Part shown: positions 13,801 through 26,824 of the stretch, one piece after another
Numbering within the stretch: the stretch's first letter is position 1
How the letters are laid out: every line of letters starts with the position of its first letter
Assembly (NCBI GenBank): GCA_027943335.1
Contig: BSBK01006391.1
Location: 1 to 64,000, forward strand
From: Chamaecyparis obtusa
Taxonomy: Eukaryota; Streptophyta; Pinopsida; Cupressales; Cupressaceae
Reading direction: 5' to 3'
Length of the DNA stretch: 64,000 nt
The notes under the pieces: model-generated
Told to the model about the DNA's origin: nothing
Database searches by the model: none
Seen by the model: only the letters and a program-made list of their open reading frames with translations
Program-made: the position numbers and the translations under genes

Positions 13801-15306
13801 CCTACAGGTCTCTGGAATTTGTATGGGAAAAATTCCCATACAAACTCCAAACACACAGTCATTATTTTACTATATTATTTGCCTACTTGTCTAAAATGAA
13901 AGACAATATATAGTAAAATATAAACTTGCAATTTAAAGTCAGAATAAACAATAAATAATAATATATATATTTCTCCTCACACTTTTTTATTTTTCATTCC
14001 CAAAAAGTGGCGCAGGAGATGGAAAGGTCTGTCATAGCAACTAACATTATTGTCTTCATTGGCCCATCCACTGCCATTTAGTGTACTTGACTTTGACTGC
14101 TTACCATATAGTTGGTTGACAATTCCCTTACCCTTTGCCCTGCGTGAGTTGTTCTTGGGTCTTGTTAAATGGTTTGGGGTGGGACCCAACTTCCCTTGTC
14201 CCATCATCTCCCCTCAAATCTTCTCTCCTTGGAAACTCACGCTAGGTTTGGCTTTTGTTAGAATGCTTTGTTTGAAGAGTTATGTTTGGTGGGCCCTCCC
14301 AAACTTGCTCCCCAAACTTTCCCTCCCTTATGCTAAGTTTCCCATTCCTTCATGAAGCGCACCCTTTCCTTGATGGAGATGCATGCCCCACTCACTTGGC
14401 ACGTGAGTCTAGGGGAGACCTAGGGGTGTGGCTTAGGAAATAGTGTAGTATGTAGGAAGTTTAGCCTAGGGTGTTAGAATTAATTATTAGATTGTTAGTT
14501 GTTTTGCTTAGGTTGTGAAATTTTATAGTTTGATAAGTTGTTTTATTTTGAATTCCATATTATTATGAGTAATTAATATTAATTTCATTAAATAATATAA
14601 ATAATTTTTATCAAATTTGTTATTATTTGTATTAATTATTATTATTAATATAAAAAAAATAATAACTTATATATTGTTATTCATATAGTAATTAATGTTA
14701 TTCTTTTATTATTTGTATTAATCAATATTGATGATGTTAATGAATATAAATGATATTTAATTTATTAATTTATAAATTATGTTAATTAATATTACATTAA
14801 TTGATATAATTAGTTCTTTTTAAATTTATGTAACTTGTTGCTTAACAATTACATTAAACAAGTAACATTAATTAATATAATCATTCTGTAACCCCTAAAT
14901 TAATTTATGATGTAAATAATTATATTAATTAAATATTAGTAATTAAAATAATTATTTTCTTTTTTTTGTCATAAGTTTAATTTATTTCCTTAGGGAATTT
15001 AATGGTTATATAAATCAATAAATACTAATAGTTGATATAATTATTTCTTAGCCAATGATGAGGTTGCTTGAATTATATTATGAGAGAATAAAGTATGATC
15101 TAGCTGGGTGAAAGTTTTTTTTTGGTAACCCGATTTTATGAACAATGGAATCTGTTAGCTTCTTATCTGCTAATTAGACTTTGTGATCTATTATTCTGAC
15201 GCTTTAATAATTGAACCATTTAGTATCTTGGTAGTATTGTGTTGTCATCACATTCTTATAACCATTCATAATATGACTAGGATTATAGTTGGCACAGCTT
15301 GAGACA
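10878..15306. mobile_element. Candidate 4.4 kb insertion in the LARD body
   Basis: The left edge reads gcaaaac|TGTGAGGCCTCACCCC and the right edge ...CTTGAGACA|aaactattat, so the ends are TG...CA with AAAC (possibly AAAAC) on both sides. Base composition also changes: G/T-rich between 11000 and 13500, then extremely AT-rich at 14540-15000. No reading frame longer than about 100 codons looks real, and no second LTR copy is seen inside. It could be a very long solo LTR, another non-autonomous element, or simply part of the LARD with a chance match at the edges. Confidence 0.35.
13813..13849. repeat. Perfect-arm hairpin
   Basis: TTTGTATGGGAA (13818-13829), loop AAA, then TTCCCATACAAA (13833-13844). 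With one mismatch the arms extend outward to about 17 bp. It could be a foldback remnant or a transcript hairpin. Confidence 0.7.
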
Positions 15307-15644
15307 AAACTATTATACCTCTGTTAACCCTCGACATAAACTTAGTCTTAATATACCCTTAAAAAAAAAATGGTATGTTTTTAGACTGAATTTTTTGGGC
15401 ATGACAAAAACAAATGTCTTTAGAGAAGATATCTTCAATAATAAAAGAGAATCTATGGATGATTATAAACATGATACAAAACCATAGAGAGAGAGAGGAT
15501 AGAAAGAATACCAATTAAGCTCAATGAAAAGCCTAATGGATCCTAGGAGACTAGATGGAAATACACCTCTTGCCCCTAAGTCCAGAGACAAGAGGAGAAG
15601 AAATCTATATTATATCAGAATAAGGGGTATCCCCTATATCAAAA

Positions 15645-16714
15645 TTATGAAGGTATTGTAAAGCTGCATGAGAGAGGTATAATTCCTAAAGAAGCTCTTT
15701 CTCTAACATATAACTTGAAATGCACACAATCAGCAAGTAAATGTGTATTACTGTAATGGAAAGGACATTTATACTTATATAGAGCATCTATTGGCATAGG
15801 TCTAAAGATTTCTTTCTTGGAATTAATTAACTGAACATACACCCTCTTAGCTACCTCTTGAAAAATTTCGGGGAACTATCTAAGGTAGGTGTAGGGAGAA
15901 GAGGAGGATGATGATCAACATCAACCACCTTGATTTGAGATTGTGAACAACCAACACCACACATATCATGTTTAGGGGGTATATGAACTGGATACTTAAT
16001 ACCATGCTCATTAACACCAAGCCCTAAACCTTTAGAACATTGAATAGTCATCATATTAAATCTTGTAGTATACACATTATGTAAAGCTTCTATGGGAGGT
16101 GTTTGTTTATCATGTTCATGAGTAAAGGTTGTATAAGGTGGGATAATAGGTTTAGAAGAAGTTTCTTTTCTCTTCCCTTTATTATCTTTTTGGATCAGAT
16201 ACAAAGGGGAAGGTAAATCAAATAATTCTTGCACATCTGCATCATGAACTATAGCTTGAATCCCATCATAAGTATGCAAAGAACTAGGGGTAGCAGATGG
16301 AGAATTGGGCATATTAGGAATGTTAGGAATCATAGTAGGATTAGGAAGATTTGACACTATATTAGGAAGTATGGGATTAGGATTAGGAAGATTAGGAGAT
16401 GGTGTATCATCTACCCAATTCTTCACATAGTCCAAAAGAGTAATAAGTACTCCACATAAATCTTTAATGAAAGTTTTGAAAGTAGGAAGACTAGTATCGG
16501 TCATTATCACAATAGCATAGGAAAGTGAAAAATGAAGAGTAACCAACATAATGAAATGAATGATACTCTCATAAACATCATAGGTATGGTAAAGAGATGC
16601 TAAGAGAAGGTTAATAAAGAAAATAATGACACACCAAAGCATCTTAAAGATCTTCATAGTAAATGAAATGCAAAAAATATTTTTGTATTTTTTGAATTTC
16701 AAATGCAAGAGCAT
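15645..16714 (-). pseudogene. gag-like ORF of the LARD element (frameshifted)
   Basis: A 287-codon frame ends at 15851. Most likely the true start is the internal Met at 16504 (MTDTSLPTFKTFIKDL), because the residues before it are a hydrophobic translation of leader sequence. The middle is Pro/Asn-rich (NLPNPNPILPN and similar, 16320-16400). A single-base frameshift near 15850 moves the frame to 15842-15645, where the segment KCPFHYSNTHLLADC is spaced like the Cys/His knuckle of gag proteins (C-x2-H-x4-H-x4-C). Function as a nucleocapsid-like protein is inferred from this knuckle and from its place right after the primer site. No polymerase follows. Confidence 0.5.
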
Positions 16715-16776
16715 AAAATAAATCTAATCTTAAGGAAACAAGAAAAGCATCTAACACCAAAAAGAAAGAGTTTTCT

Positions 16777-16792
16777 CTCGCGGGCTCACCAA
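16777..16792 (-). promoter_or_regulatory. Primer-binding-site-like sequence of the LARD element
   Basis: On the minus strand the LTR ends ...TTACA and is followed two bases later by TTGGTGAGCCCGCGAG. Position and a TGG-start GC-rich word fit a tRNA primer site. I cannot name the tRNA. Confidence 0.5.
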
Positions 16793-16794
16793 AA

Positions 16795-18498
<1,704 letters not shown>

Positions 18499-19165
18499 TG
18501 ATGCAAGGTAGGTAGGGAAGAGGGGCCAAAGGCACACCGTAATCAAAATCTACCTTGCAGAGATCACACACAGAAAAAACAACACACAAAGTGAGAGAGA
18601 GAATGCAGAATAGGTCCTTATATTTCATCAAATAGATTCATACATGTCAAGTTGTAAGGCCTTTCTGGTTAGGGCCAGATACAACAATTGAATTATAACA
18701 GTCCTCCAACATGTGAGGATTTAGAACTTCCTTCAAAATCCTAATTTGATACCTTTAATCTTCTATCACTAAGAATGACTCCCAAAACTACAACCAACAA
18801 CTACAATATATACAAGAGACTACTGAAACAAGTTGGCCTTCAGAGCCACCATTAATGGAACAGATTGCTAGATCTAGGTCCATACACTTCCCAATTATCG
18901 ATACCAATATTAAATTCACAACCAAAATTAAATGCACAAGTTGGCCTCAACAGGAAATCAAAACAAACAACTATGTAAGCGAGGATGATTGAGCACCAGG
19001 AAAGGATAACCGAGCACTAGGAAATAACTAACCAACTTAGTTAAAGAAGGAAACTAAGAAACTACAGAGCCAATTCGGTCAAAGAAGGAACCGAGCAACA
19101 CAAAAAAATTGACACATGTTTTTGGTGACACAGGATTGCCAAGGACCCAAGATGCTCCTGCATCA
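18499..19165 (-). repeat. 3' LTR of the chromovirus
   Basis: 667 bases with terminal TGATGCA...TGCATCA. It matches 36631-37190 throughout except for about 107 bases (near 18770-18875) that are absent from the other copy. Confidence 0.85.
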
Positions 19166-19204
19166 TACACCTAGGGTTTTTTTTAAAAGTTATCTGAATC
19201 ATGC

Positions 19205-20533
19205 AATAGGTACAACCTGAGCTGAATCCAACTTAGATTATGAAATCCATGAACTATCTTCAATTGGTCTTCTCTTCCACTATACCAGATATTCCATATA
19301 TTGTCTTCCTCTTGTGCTTCTTCCAACTCTTTATTCCAATATCTGTTCAACTTCTTTTGTTTGCCTCTTAGGATAATCATTTAGTATTGTCATTTCTTCA
19401 TTTGATTCATGGTACTCATACAAATCTGTAATGTTAAATATAGGTGATATATCCATGTCATCAAGTAACTCAATCTCATAAGCATTTCTACTATCAAATC
19501 TCCTCAATATCTTGCAAGGACTAAGTTTCTTCATTTTCATCTTCCCATATGTTCCAACAAGAAAGCGGCCTTTCTTCAAGTGTACCATTACTTCATCACC
19601 AACTACAAAAGTCTTATGTCTTCTTGATCTATCTTCTCTGTCTTTTTATTCCTGGTTACTTTTCTCCAACTTATGTTTCACTTCCTCATGAAACATCTCC
19701 ATGAACTCAACAAACTTTACTACTTCATCACTTCTCTTTTCTTCACCAGAAATATCCTTCCAATCTAATATACCTCTCAATTGTATGCAATTAACAATCT
19801 CAAAAGGTGTTTTTCCAGTACTCCTATTCACTAAATTATTATATGAAAAATCTTCTTGTGCCAACATAGAATCTCAATTACTCAATGTTTCTCTAACTAA
19901 GAATCTCAAAAGATTACCCAAACTTCTATTTACAACCTATGTCTATTCATCATTCTGTGGGTGAAATTTAGAAGTATACCTAAACTTGGTGCCCAACTTT
20001 CTCCAAAGAGTCTTCCAAAAGTATCCAACAAATTTACTATCTCAGTCAGAGATGATACTCCTCGGTAATCTATGAAATCTCACAATTTCCTTAAATAAAA
20101 GATTTTCTATATGCACTACATCTGATATCTTTCTACAAGGTATAAAATGTGCCATCTCAGAAAATCTATCCACAATAACAAATATGGAATCATTACCTCT
20201 CACTATCTTCGATAAGCCAACAACAAAATCCATACTGATATCAATCCAAGGTTTCTCATGAATAGAAATTGGTGTATATAATCCAGTATTCTGACTTACT
20301 CCCTTTGCAACTTGACAAATTCCACAACTTTTCACAAATTTCTAAACATCCTTATACAATTGTGGCCAAAAGTATTTCGCCTTAATAAAATTCAAGGTTT
20401 TGTCAATGCCAAAATGTCCAGCCAAACCACTACTATGTTTCTCCTTTATCAAATTAATTCTCATTGATCCTCTCGGTATACACAAATGAATAACTTTAAA
20501 AAAATACCTTCTTGAATGAAATAGTCTTCCCAT
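19205..20533 (-). pseudogene. Chromovirus integrase with C-terminal chromodomain (degenerate)
   Basis: From 20533 downward: a zinc-binding region with SGLAGHFGIDKT and CGICQ, then the core with the first Asp in SMDFVVGL (near 20250) and the second in IISD*DSKF (near 20040). The third region reads HPQNDE*T* then VVNRSLGN near 19930, where the catalytic Glu position is a stop. After a C-terminal domain (VHLKKGRF, ILRRFDSRNAYEIEL) the frame runs on into QILE*RVGRSTRGRQYMEY then WKRRPIEDSSWIS (19225-19350). This is a chromodomain, the module that in this clade directs integration by reading histone marks. At least eight in-frame stops make it a pseudogene. The stop at 19331 cuts off the chromodomain. 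Confidence 0.85.
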
Positions 20534-20739
20534 TTAGTACTCGGTTGATCTTGAATAGATGCTATGTACTTTCTCCATGGCTCATAAAATCAAGATTAGT
20601 TTCATACAAATCTTTCATGTCATCAAAACCAAGAACTTCAATTCTCATCTTGATCATCAAATATCTTCTTCTACTCAATGCATCAGCAAATCAGTTAGTG
20701 GCTCCACTCATATGTTTTATCACAAATGTATAACTCTAC

Positions 20740-22179
20740 AAATATTCAAGTATAACTCTTCAAATATTCAACCCATTTCATATGTCTCTATTTTAACTTA
20801 TTCTAACTACCCAAATACTGTATAGCCTTATGATTAGTAAATAACACAAATTCACTCGGTATCAAATAATGTCTCCATTTCTTTAGGGCTTGAACAATAG
20901 CATAGAATTCTTGATGATACACAAAATATTTCCTTATTGCATCATTCAACTTTTCACTAAAGAAAGCAACAGGTTTACCTTCTTGACTCAACATAGCTCC
21001 TATTGCACTACCACTTGCATCACATTCAACTTGAAATACCTTATTGAAATCATGCAATGCTAACATAGGTAAGTCAACAACCTTCTTCTTCAAAGTCTCA
21101 AAACTTTTATCATCTCCATGTGTCCACTTGAATTCCCCTTTCTCTCTTCTCATAGTCTCAGTCATAGCATTACAAATTGAACTGAAATTCCTAATGAACT
21201 TTCTGTAAAAACTTGCTAAACCATGAAATGATCTTACCTCACTAGCATTCTTAGGTGTAGACCAATTCAAAATGTCTTCAACCTTTTTAGGATCCATTTT
21301 CAAACCATCATCTGAAATCATAAATCCCAAATACACAATCTCTTCTTTCATGAAGGAACACTTTTTTAGATTAATCAGGAACTTTTCTTATTTCAATCCC
21401 TGCAATACTTGATCAACATGTAACAAATATTCTTCTCTGGTCTTACTAAATATCAGAATGTCATCTACCTATACAATCACAAATTTACCCAATAATTTCT
21501 TCAAAACCTCATTCATCAATCTCATAAAAGTACTTGGTGCATTAGTCAAACCAAAAGGCATAACCAACCACTCATACAAACCTTCTCTTGTCTTAAAAGT
21601 AGTTTTCCACTCATCACCTTCTTTGATTCTGACCTGATGATATCTACTTTTCAAATCAATTTTGGTAAAATAATTTACTCCAGTCAAACTATCCATTATG
21701 CCATACATTCTCGGTATATGAAATCTATATTTCATTGTTATCTTGTTGATTGCTCTAGAATTAGTACACATTCTCCATTCTCCATTATTCTTAGGTGCCA
21801 ATATAGATGGTACTGGACAAGGACTCAATCTTTCTCAGATCAAACTTTTCTGCAACAATTCTTGACTTAGTTGGTTCAATTCATGATTCTTGGTAGGTGT
21901 CAACCGATGTGGTGCCTTATCCAGGAAACTAGCTCTAGGGATTAGATCCATGCAATTATCAATGCTTCTCTTTAGTGTAAAACCATTAGATACATACCTA
22001 GAAATGATCTCTCTATACTTGGTGAGTATCTTATCAATCTCTTCAGGGATGCTATCCTTTATTTTCTTACTCAGTTTCTTAGGAATCACAGATGTACAAA
22101 CAAAATTTCTTCCTTCCATCAAGCAACCTTTAATAGATGTAAAAACACTACTAATAGGTTCTTCAATCAAAAGAAACAA
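20740..22179 (-). pseudogene. Chromovirus reverse transcriptase and RNase H (degenerate)
   Basis: RT fingers/palm motifs are visible: [60 protein letters not shown]. The active site reads VIV*VDDILIF (21450-21485), with the usual Tyr replaced by a TAG stop, so polymerase activity is lost. The connection is FLINLKKCSF then FHGLASFYRKFI. The RNase H begins FQVECDASGSAIGAML and has QEFYAIVQALKKWRHYL, but its third motif is LFTNHKAIQYL where the family has Asp at the Asn position. Stops at 21829-21834, 21387 and 20800 add to the damage. Confidence 0.88.
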
Positions 22180-22185
22180 TATTTT

Positions 22186-22638
22186 TCATCTCTCATCAAC
22201 CCAAATAGTATATTTATGCAATCTTCCACCATATATAGCATGTCTATCATATTGCCAAGGTCTACCCAACAAAATATGACAACAATCCATAGGCATGATA
22301 TCACATAACACCTTGTAATAGTACTTTCCAATTTTCAAATTCACATAACATTGTTCACTTAGCAAGAGTGTATGCTCATCCTTGATCCATGAAATCTGAT
22401 AGGGTTTTAGGTTTTTTAGCCTTTCAAATTGCGATTTTGTAACCATTTCCTCAGATGCCAAATTCTCTGAGCTTCCACTATCAATGATTACCTTCCACAG
22501 TTCATCAAAAATTCTACATTTGGTCTTGAAAAAACTTTTCCTTACCTGATATTCCTTATCACTTTCCCTCCAAAGTGCTCTCCTTACCATCAAGCTCTTT
22601 TCTTTCTCAGGTTCATTCGGTGAGTCTTCTTGCACCAA
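22186..22638 (-). pseudogene. Chromovirus aspartic protease
   Basis: The catalytic motif DSGSS is seen in KVIIDSGSSENLASEE, followed by CDIMPMDCCHILLGRPWQYD, the usual second half of a retroelement pepsin-like protease that works as a dimer to cut gag-pol. The 150-codon frame is open, but both neighbours are broken. It begins right after the gag zinc knuckle. Confidence 0.85.
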
Positions 22639-23117
22639 AGAATTTCTATTGCTAACAAGCTTCTTACTTGCATGTGTATAGTTGAATGATCTATGTCCTT
22701 CTTCTCCACAATTGTAACAAGTTCCTCAAAATCCACCTCTACTATAACCACCTCGGTAGTTATTGCCTCTCTCTATCTAAACTTTCACCTTTCCACTCAG
22801 TCTTGCCTTTGTCCAAATTTATCTTTTTCGAGGGTCAGATCTATTTTTTTCACCATAAGATCTACCTCTTCCTCTAGGGAATATACCACCTCTTCCTCTT
22901 TGTCTTTGCTCATGTCTTTTGTTCAATTTCTCCTCATCTTTTAAGGAAAACTGATAAGCTTCCTCAATGTTTTCTAGCTTAACCAAATTGATTTCTTCTT
23001 GGATGGAAACTCTCAACCCATTCAAGTACCAAGCAATTCTTTACACTTTATCTTCATCATGTCCAGATCTGATATATAATATATAGAATTCCTCAGTATA
23101 TTCCTTTATCAAGCTAT
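22639..23117 (-). pseudogene. Chromovirus gag, 3' part with damaged zinc knuckle
   Basis: From the CACTA junction at 23117 the frame reads SLIKEYTEEFYILYIRSGHD, then LNGLRVSIQEEINLV and an Arg/Gly-rich tail (RQRGRGGIFPRGRGRSYG). The zinc knuckle near 22700-22740 reads CYNCGEEGHRSFNY: the last Cys of C-x2-C-x4-H-x4-C is Tyr. This half joins in frame to the gag half at 35966-36530 once the CACTA element and one TAT copy are left out. Confidence 0.85.
23115..23117. other. TAT target duplication, left copy (CACTA)
   Basis: TAT directly precedes CACTA at 23118. The matching copy is 35963-35965. Three-base duplications are the rule for CACTA elements. Confidence 0.85.
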
Positions 23118-23283
23118 CACTAATACATTTGGGGTGAAATTGCGACGGAAGGCAAATGTCATGCGGTTTTGGCCTTTTTTTTTCAAATATAGCCCGACAC
23201 CGTCGCAATTTGTGACGACAATACATTTGGCACTGTCGCAATTGCGACATTGTCGGGATATAATCGCAAAATTAAAAAGGAAT
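23118..23283. repeat. CACTA left terminal and subterminal repeats
   Basis: 17-bp terminal repeat, then repeated GCGACGG, CACCGTCGCAATT, ACTGTCGCAATTGCGACA words. The mirrored set is at 35680-35962. The word AATACATTTGG recurs at 23220, next to a second GTCGCAATT. Confidence 0.85.
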
Positions 23284-23930
23284 GTTGTCATGTGTGTTTT
23301 CAACAGCGCCGTAACCCTCCGCGAAATCACATCAGGATATAAGGGCAAAAAAAATAAGAACGTTGTCATTTGTGTTTTCAAGAGCGCCGTAACCCTCCGC
23401 GAAATCACATCGGGATATAAGGGAAAAAAAAATAAGAACGTTGTCATTTGTGTTTTCAACAGCGTCGTAACCCTCCGCGAAATCACAGCTACAATTTCTG
23501 AGTACGTTGGGTTTATTTTTCTTTTGTCATTATTATGTAATCTGGTATTCAGCTGTTAGAGAGCTAAAATACCCAGAAATGAGGACATATCTATGTTGAA
23601 TTTATTGTTAGCGGCTTTGGTTATTTAGAAGTTTAATTTTATTTGTTCATCTTTCAAGCACAAACATTTTGTGGACCGTAACGTCTTCATTGTTTCGGGT
23701 ATGCAGTGAAACAGCCCTAACTTGCAATTGTGATGTTGTCAGGATATAAGGGCAAAAAAAAAAAGGAACGTTGTCATTTGTGTTTTCAACAGCACCGTAA
23801 CCCTCCGCGAAATCACATTGGGATATAAGGGCAAAAAAAACAAGAACGTTGTCATTTGTGTTTTCAACAGCGCCGAGAGAGATTCCCTCCGCGAAATCAC
23901 AGCTACAATTTCTGAGTACGTTGGGTTTAT
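23284..23930 (+). repeat. 78-bp tandem repeats (GTTGTCATTTGTGTTTTCAA units)
   Basis: Units start at 23284, 23362 and 23440, and again at 23770 and 23848, always 78 bases apart. Each holds a short A-run, GTTGTCATTTGTG, and CCCTCCGCGAAATCA. Related units occur at 29448-29640 and, inverted, near 34320-34385. Confidence 0.85.
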
Positions 23931-24139
23931 TTTTCTTTTGTCATTATTATGTAATCTGGTATTCAGCTATTAGAGAGCTAAAATACCCAGAAATGAGGAC
24001 ATATCTATGTTGAATTTATTGTTAGCGGCTTTGGTTATTTAGAAGTTTAATTTTATTTGTTCATCTTTCAAGCACAAACGTTTTGTGGACTGTAATGTCT
24101 TCATTGTTTCGGGTATGCAATGAAACAGCCCTAACTTGC
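23484..24139 (+). repeat. ~243-bp block duplicated in direct orientation
   Basis: 23484-23726 and 23898-24139 are near-identical (cacagctacaatttctgag ... cctaacttgc). A partial third copy is at 29640-29788 and an inverted fourth at 34094-34335. The block has no frame of its own. Confidence 0.85.
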
Positions 24140-24404
24140 GACTACCTTCACGGTACTTGTGTAAATTATCATGTTGTCTTTACAGTGACTGTCCTCATTC
24201 AAGTGGCAATTACACAAGGGACAGTCACTGTGAGATGTCCTCATTTGTGACAAGGACAGTCACACTTAGGACATCTCATAGTGATATTCCCTTGTGTAAT
24301 TTCCACTTGAATGTATTGCTATTGAACCACATTAATGCTTTTCTTCTTCAACAAATGAGGACAGTCACTGTAAAGACAACATGATAATGTACACAATTAC
24401 CAAA
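24140..24404. repeat. Palindromic array, left outlier
   Basis: Copies of AAGTGGCAATTACACAAGGG, GTCACTGTGAGATGTCCTCA and their complements, in the same vocabulary as the arrays at 25870 onward. Confidence 0.8.
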
Positions 24405-24895
24405 AAATGATCTTGTTAATTGATGTAACACTTTGTCTTGCTCACTCCCTATCCTTCACTAGGGTCTCTTTAGGCCAATGTTTTGACTTGATAGGGTACT
24501 TAACTATCCCTACACTCTTTAGGTATCTCTACCCAAGATCCCACTCCTTCAACTAGTGCACACCAACAAGAAATACAACGAACTCTGCTCAATACCAATC
24601 TAGCTACTAGGACACTCCTAGTCTTGTCTTCACAAATTGAAACACATTCAACTAGAACTTTACTCCATGGAGAGGCTGGCCACTAGGACCTCTATTGGTT
24701 TCAATATTACTCCTTCACCTATACTTTTCATCAGTACTTCAATCCGGTTCATCAAACCATGCCAATTGCACCCAAAAATAGGCTGCTAGCAATTAGGCCT
24801 TTGTCAAGCCTTTTTGTTTATATTAAGCCACCTAAAGGGCTTAGGATTCAGATGCCCTTTATTGAGAACTCCAAGATATCTAAGGTCTTCTCCTC

Positions 24896-25265
24896 CTAGA
24901 TTTTTTGTACACCAACTGCTACAGCCATGCCTGAAAACAAGTATTTTGACACAACTTGGACAGTCTGACTAAGAGTTTGTTTTCTTAGCAGCCAAAGAAA
25001 CTCACCCAATCTTCTAATTTGACTTGGGGCTTCTTTAGATGTGTGTCTACCTCTCCATGAGATTTTAGTTGAAGCAACCAATGCATTCAACTTGTTGTAA
25101 TCTTCTTGTAATGATTTGTCATCCTTAACTGTGCTCAACTGACTCACCTAGGACATCATTGCAAACATAGAAAATGAGCTTCCCAGGGCCCCTCCTTCCA
25201 AACATATAGTACATGGAGTCTCCTCACCCATTCCAAGAGCCCGTACAAAATTGACAATGGAATGA
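24896..25265 (-). pseudogene. Captured fragment of an unrecognised plant gene
   Basis: An open stretch of about 120 codons with one internal TAG (near 25149). It begins SLAHHSIVNFVRALGMGEET (near 25270), passes CTICLEGGALGSSF and a Lys/Asp-rich linker, and ends SQTVQVVSKYLFSGMAVAVG. Composition and amino-acid use are those of a real protein, unlike the repeat arrays around it, and no transposon domain is seen. I do not recognise the family. The most likely reading is a piece of a host gene picked up by the CACTA element. The flanking unique sequence (24405-24895 and 25270-25865) may be the introns or UTR captured with it. Confidence 0.45.
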
Positions 25266-25869
25266 TGAGCTAAGACTCCATTTGTTCAACCTACCTGGTT
25301 CAAACCAATGATAGGGTACTTAACAAAAGAATTAACAAACTAGTTGGAATGCTTCAAAACTCAAAAAAAACACAACACAGAATAAAAAAACAACTTGTAC
25401 TAACTTTTCCAATAGACACTGCGAGCTATCTAATCCATTAATCAACTGAAAACAAAGAAACAAAAAAACTCAAGAATTCACTAAAACCGTGTTACTCTAA
25501 TAATCTTCTTAATTCCAAATGTTTTTCCCCCCAAACTTTTGCACAGATCGATGGAGGCCTCTTATAGTTGATCTGATGCCTAATTCAATGGTTTCATATA
25601 GTTACATAACCATCTTACTCGAAAATGCTCCCTTGCACAAATGTTGTCAATGTTGTGAATGACAACATTGACAACTTGTTACAACCTTTGGGATTTTGGT
25701 TCAAAACTTATTGTTCAAACACCATAAGACCCTAACCATGACTTAGTTAGGCTATTTAGACCTCACATAGGCCACTTCTGCACTTCTTTGCCCAATTTGA
25801 CCCCTAAATGCTTCATTCCCACTTTTGCGACAATATTGGTAACTTGGGTACAAATTGGCACTTGCCTTC

Positions 25870-26824
25870 ACAAAGGTCACACATGAGGACATCTCACAGT
25901 GATCGATTGTCCCTTGTGTAATTACCACTTGAATGTATTGCTATTGAACCACATTAATGCTTTTCTTCTTCAACAAATGAGGACAGTCACTCTAAAGACA
26001 ACATGATAATGTACACTCACTGTAAGGACAGTCACAAATGAGGACATCTCACAATGACTGTCCCTTGTGTAATTGCCACTTGAATGTATTTCTATTGAAC
26101 CACATTAATGCTTTTCTTCTTCAACAAATGAGGACAGTCACTCTAAAGACAACATGATAATGTACACTCACTGTAAGGATAGTCACAAATGAGGACATCT
26201 CACAGTGACTGTCCCTTGTGTAATTGCTGCTTGAATTACACAAGGGACAGTCATTGTGAGATGTCCTCATTTGTGACAAGGACAGTCACACATGAGGACA
26301 TCTCACAGTGATTGTCCCTTGTGTAATTGCCACTTGAATGTATTGCTATTGAACCACATTAATGCTTTTCTTCTTCAACAAATGAGGACAGTCACTCTAA
26401 AGACAACATGATAATGTACACTCACTGTAAGGACAGTCACAAATGAGGACATCTCACAGTGACTGTCCCTTGTGTAATTTTTGATTGAATTACATAAGGG
26501 ACAGTCATTGTGAGATGTCCTCATTTGTGACAAGGATAGTCACACATGAGGACATCTCACAGTGATTGTCCCTTGTGTAATTGTCACTTGAATGTATTAC
26601 TATTGAACCACATTAATGCTTTTCTTCTTCAACAAATGAGGACAGTCACTCTAAAGACAACATGATAATGTACACTCACTGTAAGGACAGTCACAAATGA
26701 GGACATCTCACAGTGACTGTCCCTTGTGTAATTGCCGCTTGAATTACACAAGGGACAGTCATTGTGAGATGTCCTCATTTGTGACAAGGACAGTCACACA
26801 TGAGGACATCTCACAGTGATTGTC
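25870..26824. repeat. Palindromic tandem array, first block
   Basis: About four units of ~250 bases. Each has GAGGACATCTCACAGTGACT, CCTTGTGTAATTGCCACTTG, ATTAATGCTTTTCTTCTTCA and ACATGATAATGTACACTCAC, joined by a hairpin. The best hairpin, 26690-26733 with 26742-26785, has 44-bp arms (43 pairs match) and an 8-base loop. The array breaks at the solo LTR and resumes at 28850. Confidence 0.9.

Noticed and set aside
11934..14355. 60-100 codon ORFs on both strands
   Set aside because: Overlap each other on opposite strands, with no domain or start context; likely chance frames in G/T-rich DNA.
23109..23559. ORFs across the GCGACG/78-bp tandem region
   Set aside because: They are periodic translations of the tandem units, with no domain, and start inside gag or the CACTA terminus.
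25870..26824. CRISPR-like spaced repeats
   Set aside because: Units are long, palindromic and inverted, spacers are repeats themselves, no cas genes, and the DNA is a plant transposon.
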